A stretch of DNA of 64,000 nt from Osmia lignaria lignaria (lineage: Eukaryota; Arthropoda; Insecta; Hymenoptera; Megachilidae), in NCBI RefSeq assembly GCF_051020975.1, contig NC_135041.1, positions 12,784,256 through 12,848,255 on the forward strand. Reading direction: 5' to 3'. Shown piece after piece: positions 10,401 to 22,400 of this stretch. Below the pieces are notes generated by a model. The model did no database searches, was not told the origin of the DNA, and was given only the letters and a program-made list of their open reading frames with translations. Numbering within the stretch: position 1 is the stretch's first letter; each line of letters starts with the position of its first letter. Both the position numbers and the translations under genes were made by a program.

Positions 10401-13400
10401 TCACATCGTGTTTTACGAATACGCCAGATAAGATCTCGATTCGGTGGAATTGTACCGCTACACAGATTACCTCCTATCTAATACACTTTCTTTTTTTAAA
10501 TTATTATTATTTAAATTAGAGCTAGTCCGAACGTTTGTGTGTTCAGGTGCTCGAAGAGAAATTCAAATTCAAATGTCAGCTTTGAATAATCGAAGGGTTC
10601 GCAGTTTTACGGGATGACGTACATAAGAATAGCTATTACTTGCTGAAAATTAAGGAGACGGTTTTTCATCGCTTTGCGTGTTATCTGTGAGGTAATTCGT
10701 GGGAATTTGTACATTCAGTAGGCTGCACAAGGGTGGCTCGTTCTACCGTGACCGGATGTGACGGGGCTTTCTTTTGTGCGTAATTGTTTAGCAGGTGTGA
10801 AGCCTAATAGGCTCGAGTGTTAGCAAACAGACTAACCATTATACAAAAGTCCTTTCTTTTACAATAGTTGAACTGGTTTTTAAAGTTTACCACTTTAATC
10901 ATTATTATTTTGCTCTTTTATATGAGAAGCACAAGAGAGATTAAAGTGTCGCATAGACCTTATCGTGCGACATTAATCTTTGAAAATGGAAAATCGTGCT
11001 CGAACAAACTGATAGGGAGCTGTAAATTTAGTTGAATTTAAGTAGGGCATTATCAGTTCGGTGAGTGTTATTTCCGATAAGATTTGTGGACAAAATTTCT
11101 TCAGAAACCACCAAATATTGATAGATGACTTTATCAATATTTAAACTCCGTATCAGTAGGCCGTCATTTTCTTCAACTTCAAAGTGAAATAATTATTCGT
11201 TTCTGGTATAGAAGGGTTCTTGCTGTTCATACCTTCCTAGGGTAATGTAGTTTCCTTTATTTTATACATTTTCTGCAGCGTTCTACCTTATCTACAGGTA
11301 GTAAAATCACTGAAAGTAACCACGGAATTCCCAAATTTCTACATTAACAGTAGCTGATAAACTATGAACTAGAGACTTTAGAAATTTATAGTTAATATTT
11401 GTTAAAAAGGAAAATGAATGAAAAGATTGTTAGATTCCCTAGAACTTGGAATAATCAGGTGTTAACTTTTTCTGTTGCAGTGATCCCTCAACGCCCCATC
11501 GCCATCTGGCCGGCAGTCTGCGAGGTTCAGTGAACTATTCTCACAACCATCGGCACAACCACCTCCACAGACATGATCCACCGCTGCCACCCGCATACTG
11601 TACACCACCTCCGCCATCGTCCTCGAGTTACCCCACAGTGCAGCGTGGCTGCGCCCTGCATTCAAGGTAAGTCAACTTACCCTTTCCTATACACAGCATG
11701 AAGTAGGAGTCGTTGGAGCGTGTACAATATTTTTATCATCGAATACTTTTGTAAACCAAAGGATTCTTTATCTCATTTTATTGCAAATTGATCGGTCGAC
11801 CTCAGAATGGGGATTAATTACCCGATTAATTATATAGGGAGGTGTTAATTAAGATAGAATGTATCAGTTACCAGTTTCATACTTCACCTTCCTCGGGTTC
11901 TTGAAATTAATCTGCTCTCCAATATTTATAATCTTAATCATTTAATCCTTAATTATGTCAAATTAACGACACTTAGTCGTATCTTCAGGTCTTTCATCAG
12001 AATTCTAATTTTATTACTGTCACGAATGAATTCTCAAGTACATATCAGGTTCCGCCGAAAATAGGAACTAGGCTTCTAGTTACTAGTAGCATCAGGACCT
12101 TTTCGTTCGTAACTAGCCACGTTATTCACTACGCCACCACTAATTCGATATTATTTCCATTCCCTTAGGTCTGTTTATTTTGTAGCGTTAAACTTTGTAG
12201 CGTTTGCTATAGCTGCGATCTGAAATTGCATATTCATTAATACATAGATTCGAATTGCTACGTGGGTCGTGTTCAAACACTTTACGAATGTTACCCCTGA
12301 TCCACCCTTCATGCTCGAAACGTCACCACCACGTTCGATTGATTCAGCTTCCCTTTTTTTATCTCTGTTTCCACACTGTGTTCATGTATATGGGGGTTGT
12401 ATTGGGATAGGGTAGGTTTCGGGGGTGGGAAACGTTCTCGCCACTCGATACGAGGACGGACCGGTGCGTTGGGTCATTGTTACCTAAAAGTCCTAAAATG
12501 AACGAGCAACGGGTTGAATTCAGGTTAACCTGATACGAAGGGAAAAATAAGGAAACGTAAACACGAATGCCTACTTTTTATCTGTAGTAATTTTGGTACA
12601 ATTATTTTTGTCTTTCGAGTCGTCAATAATCGACCGAGTAAAAGGGGGTTGAAAACGAGTTAGAGTGGGCAGAAACAACAAACGGCTTTCGGTTTCGAGC
12701 GGAATGGAAACAGCGTCGCGCTTAAAGGTCTTGAAAGAAGTCTAGTGGCTACGAAGAGGCTGTTTCCGTGCTCGTTGCTTGCTTCCAAAGAGCTGCTGCT
12801 GCTTTATAGTAACGATCTCTCGAGCTATTACGCTCGCGAAAACATTTGATGAATTCAGCGTATAGAGTAATTGTATTACGTCAGTATAAAAAATAAAATA
12901 ATGGAATATTCGTACTCTTAATATGTTATTATTACAATATACCATGGGCGCATGGCCGGTTTCATTGCGCCGCACAGTAGTTCTTTCGAAATCAAGTAGT
13001 ACAAGTCAGCCATAAGTCGGACGCTCCGACGTCGGTGCCGTAATTAGTTTTTTACGAGCTACAAAGTTTATCAATCACCCCTGACACGACAAAAAAAGAG
13101 AAAAAAAAAAAATCAGAATCGTTTGAGAACCGAATGTATCACGCATTGCGAAGGGTAAAATGGATTTCAAAAACTGACGGTCGAATCCGCGACGAAAATC
13201 ACGCGTCCCAGGTACACGTTCCCTGAAACATTTTAATTTCCAGTCGGTGATAAAAATCGCATGGGTACGGTTCAGCCGAGCAAATGGAACGGTGGACGTA
13301 TTTTGCATTCCGTTTTCGATCTCGGCCCGTGTGTATCGCTTCGGTTCGCTTCGCGAGCCAGTGAATGTGCTCGCGTAAAAATCGTATCCATCGGGTCACG

Positions 13401-16400
13401 TTTCGCCGGCTTCACCGAGGGATTACCGAACACCCCGATACCTGTACAAATTACAACTTGCCAACCCCTTCCTGCTACATCCAGTATACAGTGATACACA
13501 ATTTATTTCTCTGTACGTGTGAGCAGACGACGGATGAACGCGACTCGGTGTTAGTTGTAAAAGACGTTCCGACTCGAATATTTAGGAGCACCTTGCGAAT
13601 CCTCTTCCTTTTTAGCCATCGATAAAGAAAGTAAAACGTTTCCGCTATCGACCACCCCGTTCCTTCATCCCTCGTTTCCTCCTCGTCGTTGGGAGTCATT
13701 TAAATAATCAACCGGACGGGAAAGACCCTTCTAGTTCTCCAATCTATTTTATTTATTTTCCTTTTTCCCCACTTCGTCTCCTTCTCGCTTGTATCTCTTC
13801 CATTTCCATCCTTGTCTATGGTTCAGCGATTCTTTTATTGCTTCCTGCCTCGTCTTTTTTCCTTTTTTACGTCTTTCTCGATAGCGGAGAATTTATGAGG
13901 AGGTAGGTTAAATTCATTGCCGAGTTCGTTAACAGTTTGCTCGATTACCGGCCTCTGGATCGTTTGATTCATCGTGACAGGGCGGGAGAGGGAGGGGGGG
14001 GGAAAAAGGTGAAGGATCATTGGGCGACAGGGTAGGAGAAAAATAATTACACGATAAATGGGACAGTGTATAATTTGCGCTATCGAGTAACATAGGCTTC
14101 TCGGGAATTAGCGTGGCTATCGCGAGCAGAGCGGAGCTGGGTCGGTCAATTTTCCAGGTCGGCCAGAGTTGGCGAGGGATATTTTTTAGCGGTCAGACCC
14201 GGTAACGTCGCAAATCCTCGTTTTAAATCACGTTATCAAAGACTCGAAGACGGGTATACGACGGCGTGGGTCACGTCATAGGAATTAACGGTAAAGCATC
14301 GATGTAAGTCAGCCGACTGCCAGCACGCCACCAGGGATTCTAATAAGCTATTCGCCACTGGTCCCCGTGGCTCGTGAAACTAAACTAGCTACAAACTTAC
14401 CCCGAACTATGATGGGTCACGCCATAACCCCCCGAATCGTAACGTGATATTTCTGCAAATTGACTCTGATTGTGTCTGCTTCAATTCGAGCCATTACAAC
14501 CCTTTGATTGCACTTCGGTTCAGAAGAGCAATCAAATGATTTCACATTGTTTTTGCTGAATCGGAAAATATACAATTTACATTCACTGTTAATATTCATA
14601 CTGATTTTATTTAGTTCGTGACGTTGAATCTAGCTCCGAAATAATTTGATTCAACGAGTTTGAAGCTCGCCACTGCTCACCGTCGTTAAAAGCCTTCGTT
14701 GCTTTTCTAATTAACTCCTCCCGTTTGGGGAATAAAAGGTGTTATCGTCTTCCAGGAAATCCGGCGCAGTGTTTTCTTTTTCCGACTTTTTTTCGAAGCA
14801 TCGGGGATCAGGCTGAAAAGCAAATCCTTATCATGGTAGACTGTTAAGCGTACACACAGCTAAGTTTATAGAACGTAATTAGACTTTTTCATAGTTCACC
14901 GTCACGCATCTATTTACCAGCGAAACTCCAGGGAAATTGCACGTATTTTCTTCGATTGACTTGCTCGATTAACGCTTTTCGCTTTAGGAGAAAATATTTC
15001 TTCGAAAGCAATCTATTTTAATTATCCTTTTGGGTGTAATACAATTTTACGAGTTCGAATCGTGTTTCGGTTCTTTCTTCAAGTCCAAACAATTTCGAGT
15101 GTATTAAATTAGAAAATAAAATTGTTCAAAGGCGTTTTCCGTTGTGTAGAATGAAAAAGGGGGGTGAAATTTTTCCGCAAGATGTTGCTGACAGGATTGC
15201 ACGTTGACTTATGCGAAAAATCGCATAAACGAGGCACGGTGTGTTGAACTCTGCACTGTGCCAGTAAGCTTTATACTTCCGGGATAAGTAGAGCTTTTTA
15301 CGATGAAATAAAACAGAAGCTGGGCGCAACCATCCGATATTTCCTAGGAACATGATAAAGGGAGTAAGATAGGGAAAAAGAGAGGAGATACTTTCTGCTG
15401 GCAACGCGTTCCGTCAAACACTTTTTACGATGTTTGTTTTTATACAAGTTCCTTCTGTTTCTGACCGACATACTTGAACTACTTGTAGACACGACGCGAG
15501 CAGGAATCAGAGTCGGTACTTAAGTTAATTTACTTAAATTCTTCTTGAAACTAAATCCTACAGAGGAAATGATGAAATTACTTTTTCTCGCTGGACAAAG
15601 CCCACTGAGAATACTAAGAAAAAGGAAGGACACGTGAATGAAAAAAGTGACGAAGAAGCGTGGAGGGTTTAGGTGACAAGAAACGTCGATTCGGTGTCTT
15701 CGGTAAGGGAAGAACGATAAACTTGGGTCACGTACGGGAGAATCGTGTTTCAGAGGGTAGGTCAGGCCAACGTCGTGAATAGAACGATCAATTTTCATGA
15801 AATTGAAGAATAGTAGCTGCAACTGGATTAAGCTTTTAAAAGACTGAAAGCTCCAGTTACTGTTTGTCAAGCGTTATTTTCGTACCCAAAGAAGCACTGT
15901 CATTACGTGTACAGGGACAAAGATTAATATAATTCAAAGCGAATTTTTTTTATGCTTGCAAAATTTATATTAAACGTTATTGTCGCTCGTATCGGCTTTC
16001 ATCGCGTTTCTTTTTTCTTAAATAATTGCCTAGAGAATGTTTGAAATAGTCTGGCAGAGGGATGAGCTGTGGAAGCTCGTTAGAATTTTTCCGTCGACCC
16101 GTTGAATTGCTGGCTAGTCTTTTTGTCTCGGTTTTCCAATTCCAGCCACGCGGTTCGAAACAAGAGCTCGTAATCATAATTACAGTCATTCCGGGATACA
16201 AGTACGCCTAATGAATAAACTCGTTGCAAATGCGTCGACGAGTCGCTTTGATCGTTTCAAACTTCGTTGGCTGGCTAAATGGTTTCATTTTCCCTATTTT
16301 CCTTTTCTTTTTTACCTTCTCCGCTTTAAAATAACGACCGATGAATCAAATTGGGTGCGATTGTTTAGTAAACCAGTGGAAGAATGTTTCTTCTATCGAT

Positions 16401-19400
16401 TTCGTTCGACGGATTTCTTTTCTTTTATCGTAAATCAAATTAAACTCGCCACGATTCACCGGTAATTGCGTTAACAACGTTGAAACGTTTTTTTCTGTTC
16501 TTCAAATTTGACGGATTAATTCTGTAGCAATTATCGAATAATTACGGTGAAATATATGGAGCTTCGTTGGGGGTATTGATCGGTGGAGAACGGCAATAAA
16601 AATCGTGATTACAATCCATTTTTAAATCCAACGCGCGTGAACACTCTTAATAATTAGATCTTCTAAAAAGAAATGACTTCGCAAATATACGAAGACTTTT
16701 GATAACGCCGTAGCATTTTGAAAAGAGCTTACGGTAGAAGTTTCGAAAAGTTTCCCATTTCGATCCAGCTGTTATTCCCCCTTTTTATTTAACAGACCCG
16801 TGCGTAAACGCGCATGTTGTTTTGCATAATGCAATAGAGGAGCTATGTCACGTCCACGAGTTGCATACAGTTGCACCTGCGAGTTTGCAGCCATAGAGGA
16901 GCACGTGCTCTCATACGAATCCATAGGTTGCGCGTTCGACGAGCAGAGAGGTCGCTGCATAATACCTTTCTTCCTTTTCTTTCGCTGCTTTTCCCTTTGG
17001 AATCCTTTTTCGGCCCGAAATTTTCCAAAAGCTTCGGCGAATAAAATGCCTTAGGCGATCGCTGGTCCGCCAATCGACCGATGGATTCGTGCTGAATATT
17101 CGCCCGGTTCTTTTCATCCTGTTCTACTTTTCCTTGCACCGCGCTATTCAAAGTAGAATTTTTCTAACAGCGCATCGAGATAACAATTTCGATAATAGTT
17201 AATCGCCTGTTCTGATACGAGTAATGGCCTTTTCTTTGCTACCCTTGTCTCGATCGTTTCGCTGCTTTATCGATAGGCAAACTCATCGAAGTCAGCCAGA
17301 GTAAAGCGATTCGACGTAAAAGAAACTCGGCTAATCCTTCGCAAGGCTCGTTTAGCTAGATACATTATAGGTACAGGAGAGATCGTGTGTATTCAGCGTC
17401 GAACATAGATCTTCCTAATGGGCTGTCGCCGCGATACATCGCTTCGTTCGCTTCCTTTAAGCTCGAATCTCGTGCATTCAGCTATCGATCAACCGATAAC
17501 CATTTACACAATCTTCTGGTTAAAAACCCTTTAACCTTGTTATTTGAATATAAAAGAAAACGTTTCCACGTTCGTTTTAATAAATTCAAGTGAAACGTGT
17601 CCTTTTAAGCGTAACATTTAAGGCTCAGAAGTAACATCATATTGGAGGGATCTAAATAACGCTCCTCTGTACACGTACGCGAAGGATTTACTTATTCAAC
17701 GTCTCGTTGTCCGTTCTACGTTCCAGGTGAGTTTCATTTGGTTTCTTAAATATTTGCTGACGCTCTTTACTCGCTGGCTAATGCAAGCTAAGAGTTGCTA
17801 CTCGTAAAGCCAGCCCGTGTTTTCCATTTAGAACTGTACCACGCAAAATTGTCAACACAGCAAGCGTATCTCGTGGGATAATTACTAATTTACCGTGATG
17901 GGGCTCGAAATTCTGTCGTTTGCATTGCCTGGTGAAATCATTGATAGAACCGGTTCATTAATCGTCGGCTTCCTTTAATCGTTGCTATCTAATTTCTTTC
18001 ATTTACAATCTTCCCTATTTACTTAAAATTGTCATACGAATTAACTAACGACCTCGAGCGCGACCTCGAGGAAATCGGGACAATGGTATTCAGGTGGTTA
18101 GGGTGAAAACGCGGAGAACGTGACGAAGGAAACGGAAAGATTGTTCGAAGCGGTTGGAGAGTCGATCAGATCGAACGTCTGGGTCAGGAGATTATAAATT
18201 GCTCGCGTGTTTAGTAGGCCATGGTGGCCACTCGCTAGGGGATGATCGCAATTGGAAGCTGACCAAATGTAAAAGCTTCTTAGTTTTCACTCGCGTGACC
18301 TATTTTCGTGACTTAGACAACGGCCAGATCGGTTCGAGTCGCGATCGAACCAGAATTATCCTTCGACATTTAGGGCAATCTGCCCAACGGAATCGACCAG
18401 AATGTCTCGTTACTGAATAAGTAAATCCATGGTAAATTTATAGGCTACCGATCGTATATAAAAGATTGACTAAAACGCGTGTAAAGCGTGCGAGTAAATA
18501 GGCTGTGGTTGTCGTGAGCCGTTCATTCATGGCCGACGCGATACGATGGTTCATCCCCTGCTCGGTCGATCGAATGAACGAGGATCAGGGATACGCCAGA
18601 GGGAAGAACGTCTTCCCTCGAAAGCTCTTCTTTAATGTTCGTTCATGCCGAGCTGCCCCCGGCGAGGAAATAACGATAATAAAGTGGACGTGACGTTGGC
18701 GTTCGTTCAACGAGGATAATCGTGGCAATGCTAATTGCTAGTCGCCCTATTAAACCAGTGCTTGCAACGGCGCTTTCAAATCCTTTTTTTCATAGCTATG
18801 ATTTTAAACTGCCAATGTTCCCTTACTTATGCTCTATTGAAGTATGAAAATAAAAGGCGAATCGTGTGCTGCATGGACAATACTACTGCAAAACGAACAG
18901 AATACCAAGATTTTTTTTATAATTCCTCTGTTTTATAGCTTGCCAATTTTTCACTATTTAAATAATTAAGCTCGAAAAGTGATCAGTTTCCATCATCGTA
19001 CTTTATCCAATGATTCCCCTTCGCGGTGTAAGACTATCCGAAGAATATTGTCAGTTTCAAAGGGAGATTCGTCCTGCAGGACGTTAGCTCTCGTAAGGAC
19101 AATGCGCCGTCGACGATTCAGCCCTGTTGGAGGGGATGATGCGCCGGTAAAGGCAGAGGCCGGGTCGCGTTAGTCGGAACGGAGCGAAGAGGGTAGCGTG
19201 TAGAGCGAGAAAGAGGGTGGAAAGGGAGGATGTGTCGGTGGTGCGAGGGGGTGAAAGTGGACAGGGTGAAAGGAGGGTGGAAAAGGCGCATGCCAGTTGT
19301 GCCGTCGCCGCGTTACGAGTCGGCCAACAGAGGCTGCCTTCTCTTCCGTGCTTTTCGCTCTTCCGCTTCCTGTCTCGCGATTTTTTTCTCCTTCGAGTGC

Positions 19401-22400
19401 CGTGTGTCAAGTGTTCCTCCTATGTCACGAGTCCTTCCGTGACCCGTTCCACCTTTTCCATGGGGAGAATCCCGTGAAAATGGTGGTAATCGAAGCAAAG
19501 TGGCCGCGGTGAACAGTGATGTTGCGTGGAGATTCGATGCTCGTTGCTTTCGTAGCCTACGACTCGCTTCGATTTTATCCGATTGATCGATTGTTTTCGA
19601 TAATTAACGATCACGGATTTCTCGGCGCGGCCAACGGCCTCCCGGCTTCGGCGTCGGGACGCTCGTTGCTCTTTCGGTGCAATCTTCCGTCTGTCTTCGA
19701 CAACAGTGAAATGTTGCTCCCTTGAAACGGTAAAATGATCCGGATTGATCGAATTCGATGGTAAACAATGGAAATATTTGAGGTGTTGTTGAGACTGGGG
19801 TGGATGAAACAATGTTAGAAATGTTGTTTTTCGATTCAAGTAAAAATTAAATAACTGTTTTTAATTCAACAGTAAATAAAAATAAAACTAAAGTAGTTTG
19901 ATAATTCAACACTGTCAGAGAGAAAAAAAATTGTCGACTTTCTTTCTCTCAGGGAACTATTATAGATCGAGTACTTGATAATAAAAAATACACGCTTTCT
20001 GATCAGCAATGTCGGGGACGATTTTATCGTTGAAGAGGATAATTAAAACGAGAGGCCGACCTTGACTTTTTCGTCGCGACGCCTCTTCAACGCGAGAACA
20101 AAGAATCTCTTCGGTTCGCGATTCAATTTTACGATATCATTAAATCTACGATTATCGATACGATTCTCTATTTTTAAACACGTATTACACAATTTCAGTT
20201 ATTATTTCTTGGAGATAAGCTCGTGTTGTAATTCTCCCGGGGCGTACCTCAGACTTAATAAATCCGCAGACAGAAAAATCCAAGGGTGTTAAATTAGGTG
20301 AACGTGCTGGCCATGATTGAGCTTCTCCAACCGGCCGGATGTTGAGATGATCCTGAATTATGATTTTCTATGATATTTTCTTCGAATTACCTGTTTCATT
20401 CTTCTTTCTATAAAAACTTCCTCTGCTCCTATTGTTCTTGCTACCTTTTGTCTTGCATGTTGCTATCTGAACTCGTTGCAGGGCATCCATCATCGCTGAT
20501 GCTGGTCTGAAAGGGAACTAAAAAGAAAGTGAACGCGTACAACAATATGCATTCCATTATGCCAATATAAAATTTTCATATTCGTTATTAATCATTGCCA
20601 TCCTTAGAAGCGTGTTTTCTCGTTAACAGAATTCGAGGACGTTGCTTTGATAATTAATGACGCTTCGAGAGCAAACGCGATGAATAAAGAAGGAGAAGCT
20701 GCTGCTTTGGTCCGTCGTTAATTTGTTATGAATCGATTTAACTTGGTCCTCGGGGTAAACAGGATTTTCAAGCAGCTCGTTGCAACCCTTTCAACACCCG
20801 CGTAGAGACACTTTTAATATTTAATTGTGCGAATTTCCGGCGGTGTACGTATCCGGATCGATATAAAGCTCGATTGAAATTTTATTTTTCCTCTCTTGGA
20901 TGTTTTCCGCTCCCTCGAGGGCGTAGAATGTTTAAGCTCGATGCTTTTAAGTTTATTTAATATTCCTTTTATTCATCATATCTGCGTTTACTATTTTTAA
21001 TTTTTCAAAAATGTAATACCGTAGAAATGGTACTGGCTTTTGAGACCCCCCTGGTTTTTTACAAAATTAAAATTGCTACGATATTATCTTAGCTGATATT
21101 CCACTGTAATATTCTTCTTTGAAAACGTTCTCGAATTACATTTTCTGCTCGATTGCAAAACACTATGTAGCTTTCGAACGTTCTTATACCTTCATTTCCG
21201 GTCTACGAGTTCGTTCGCGATATTATGCGATATGGAAAGTTACAAAAGTCCTCGTTTAGGAAAAGTGTGCAGCCATACAGGGATCGTCCCGAATAAATTA
21301 CGTGACTGAAAATTGTCATTCGAAATTGTTTAACCCAATTTACGTGAGGATCCCTCGGGAGTAGGATTGCATCTACAAAAGGAAATAAAACGAGAAGCAC
21401 CGGCTTCATTTCAGCTGGTACAATATTTTGAGTAAAGCTCTCTTCTTCCAGGACGTTTGAAATTTCAGGCGATAGCTGGATAATTTTCCTTCTAACCTTG
21501 TTACGAATAATGATTTTTTTCTCTCTTCGGAGTCGTTTTGAATCTTTAGAAACTGATCAAACCAATTCATTTTTACTTTCTAGCTGACGCGTTAATATTA
21601 TAAATAATCCAACAAAACCTTATAGTTTAGAATTTTTTCGATTTGCACCCTCCTTGTGTGCGCTCAAAATTCAATCTCTCTTTTAAATATTAAAATTTCA
21701 GTGGCCAGTTTTAATCGAAGCACCATTTTATTAGCTTCATCAAGAGTAATAAGTAATTTAATACAAGTTTCACGTTGTAATTAACATTTTTTAAATGCAA
21801 ACTTTAGGCACGGGTTTCGACAGCGCTGCTTTTTTATGAAATCCTTGAGAAGGTATCGCGAACTGGTTGTAAAAGCTAGTCAAGTTTTACGTCGGCTAAT
21901 ATTAATTAAAACTTTCTCGAAGTTAACCCGGTGTAATTTCTCCCTCGATCCTGTGTATCAAAAAGCTTGCAAAAAAAAAAAGAAACACTCTTATCGTTAA
22001 AAATAACTCGTCAAAAATTTGAAGACACGAGAACGTAGACGTTTTTCGAAATTTTTGAAAGCAGCATCAGTCTGGAGCAATTAACTCGGAGTACATTCGC
22101 GTTTACAAGTCGTGTCTCAAAGACAAGGGTGTATCTCGCGTTTCTCGCATATTATAGAGAGAAATGCAACGGCGACAGGTGATAGTGGAAACGCCAGGCA
22201 AAGGAACGGGCTCGTTATTTACGATAGCCGCGATTAAACGAGCCTTCCTTGCTCTGCACGTTCACCTTTCCTCATCGTTCCTTATCTTTCCGCCGACTAA
22301 TTCGCGCTCAAAGCCAACCTCTGGCGCGCTGACGACACGCGTTACTCCTACCTGAATGCACACAGCACGACGAGAGCTGATACGAAAATCCAGGCTGCAC

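Noticed and set aside
18215..18235. GGCCA-TGG-TGGCC palindrome
   Set aside because: Only 5-bp arms, expected often by chance in this much sequence.
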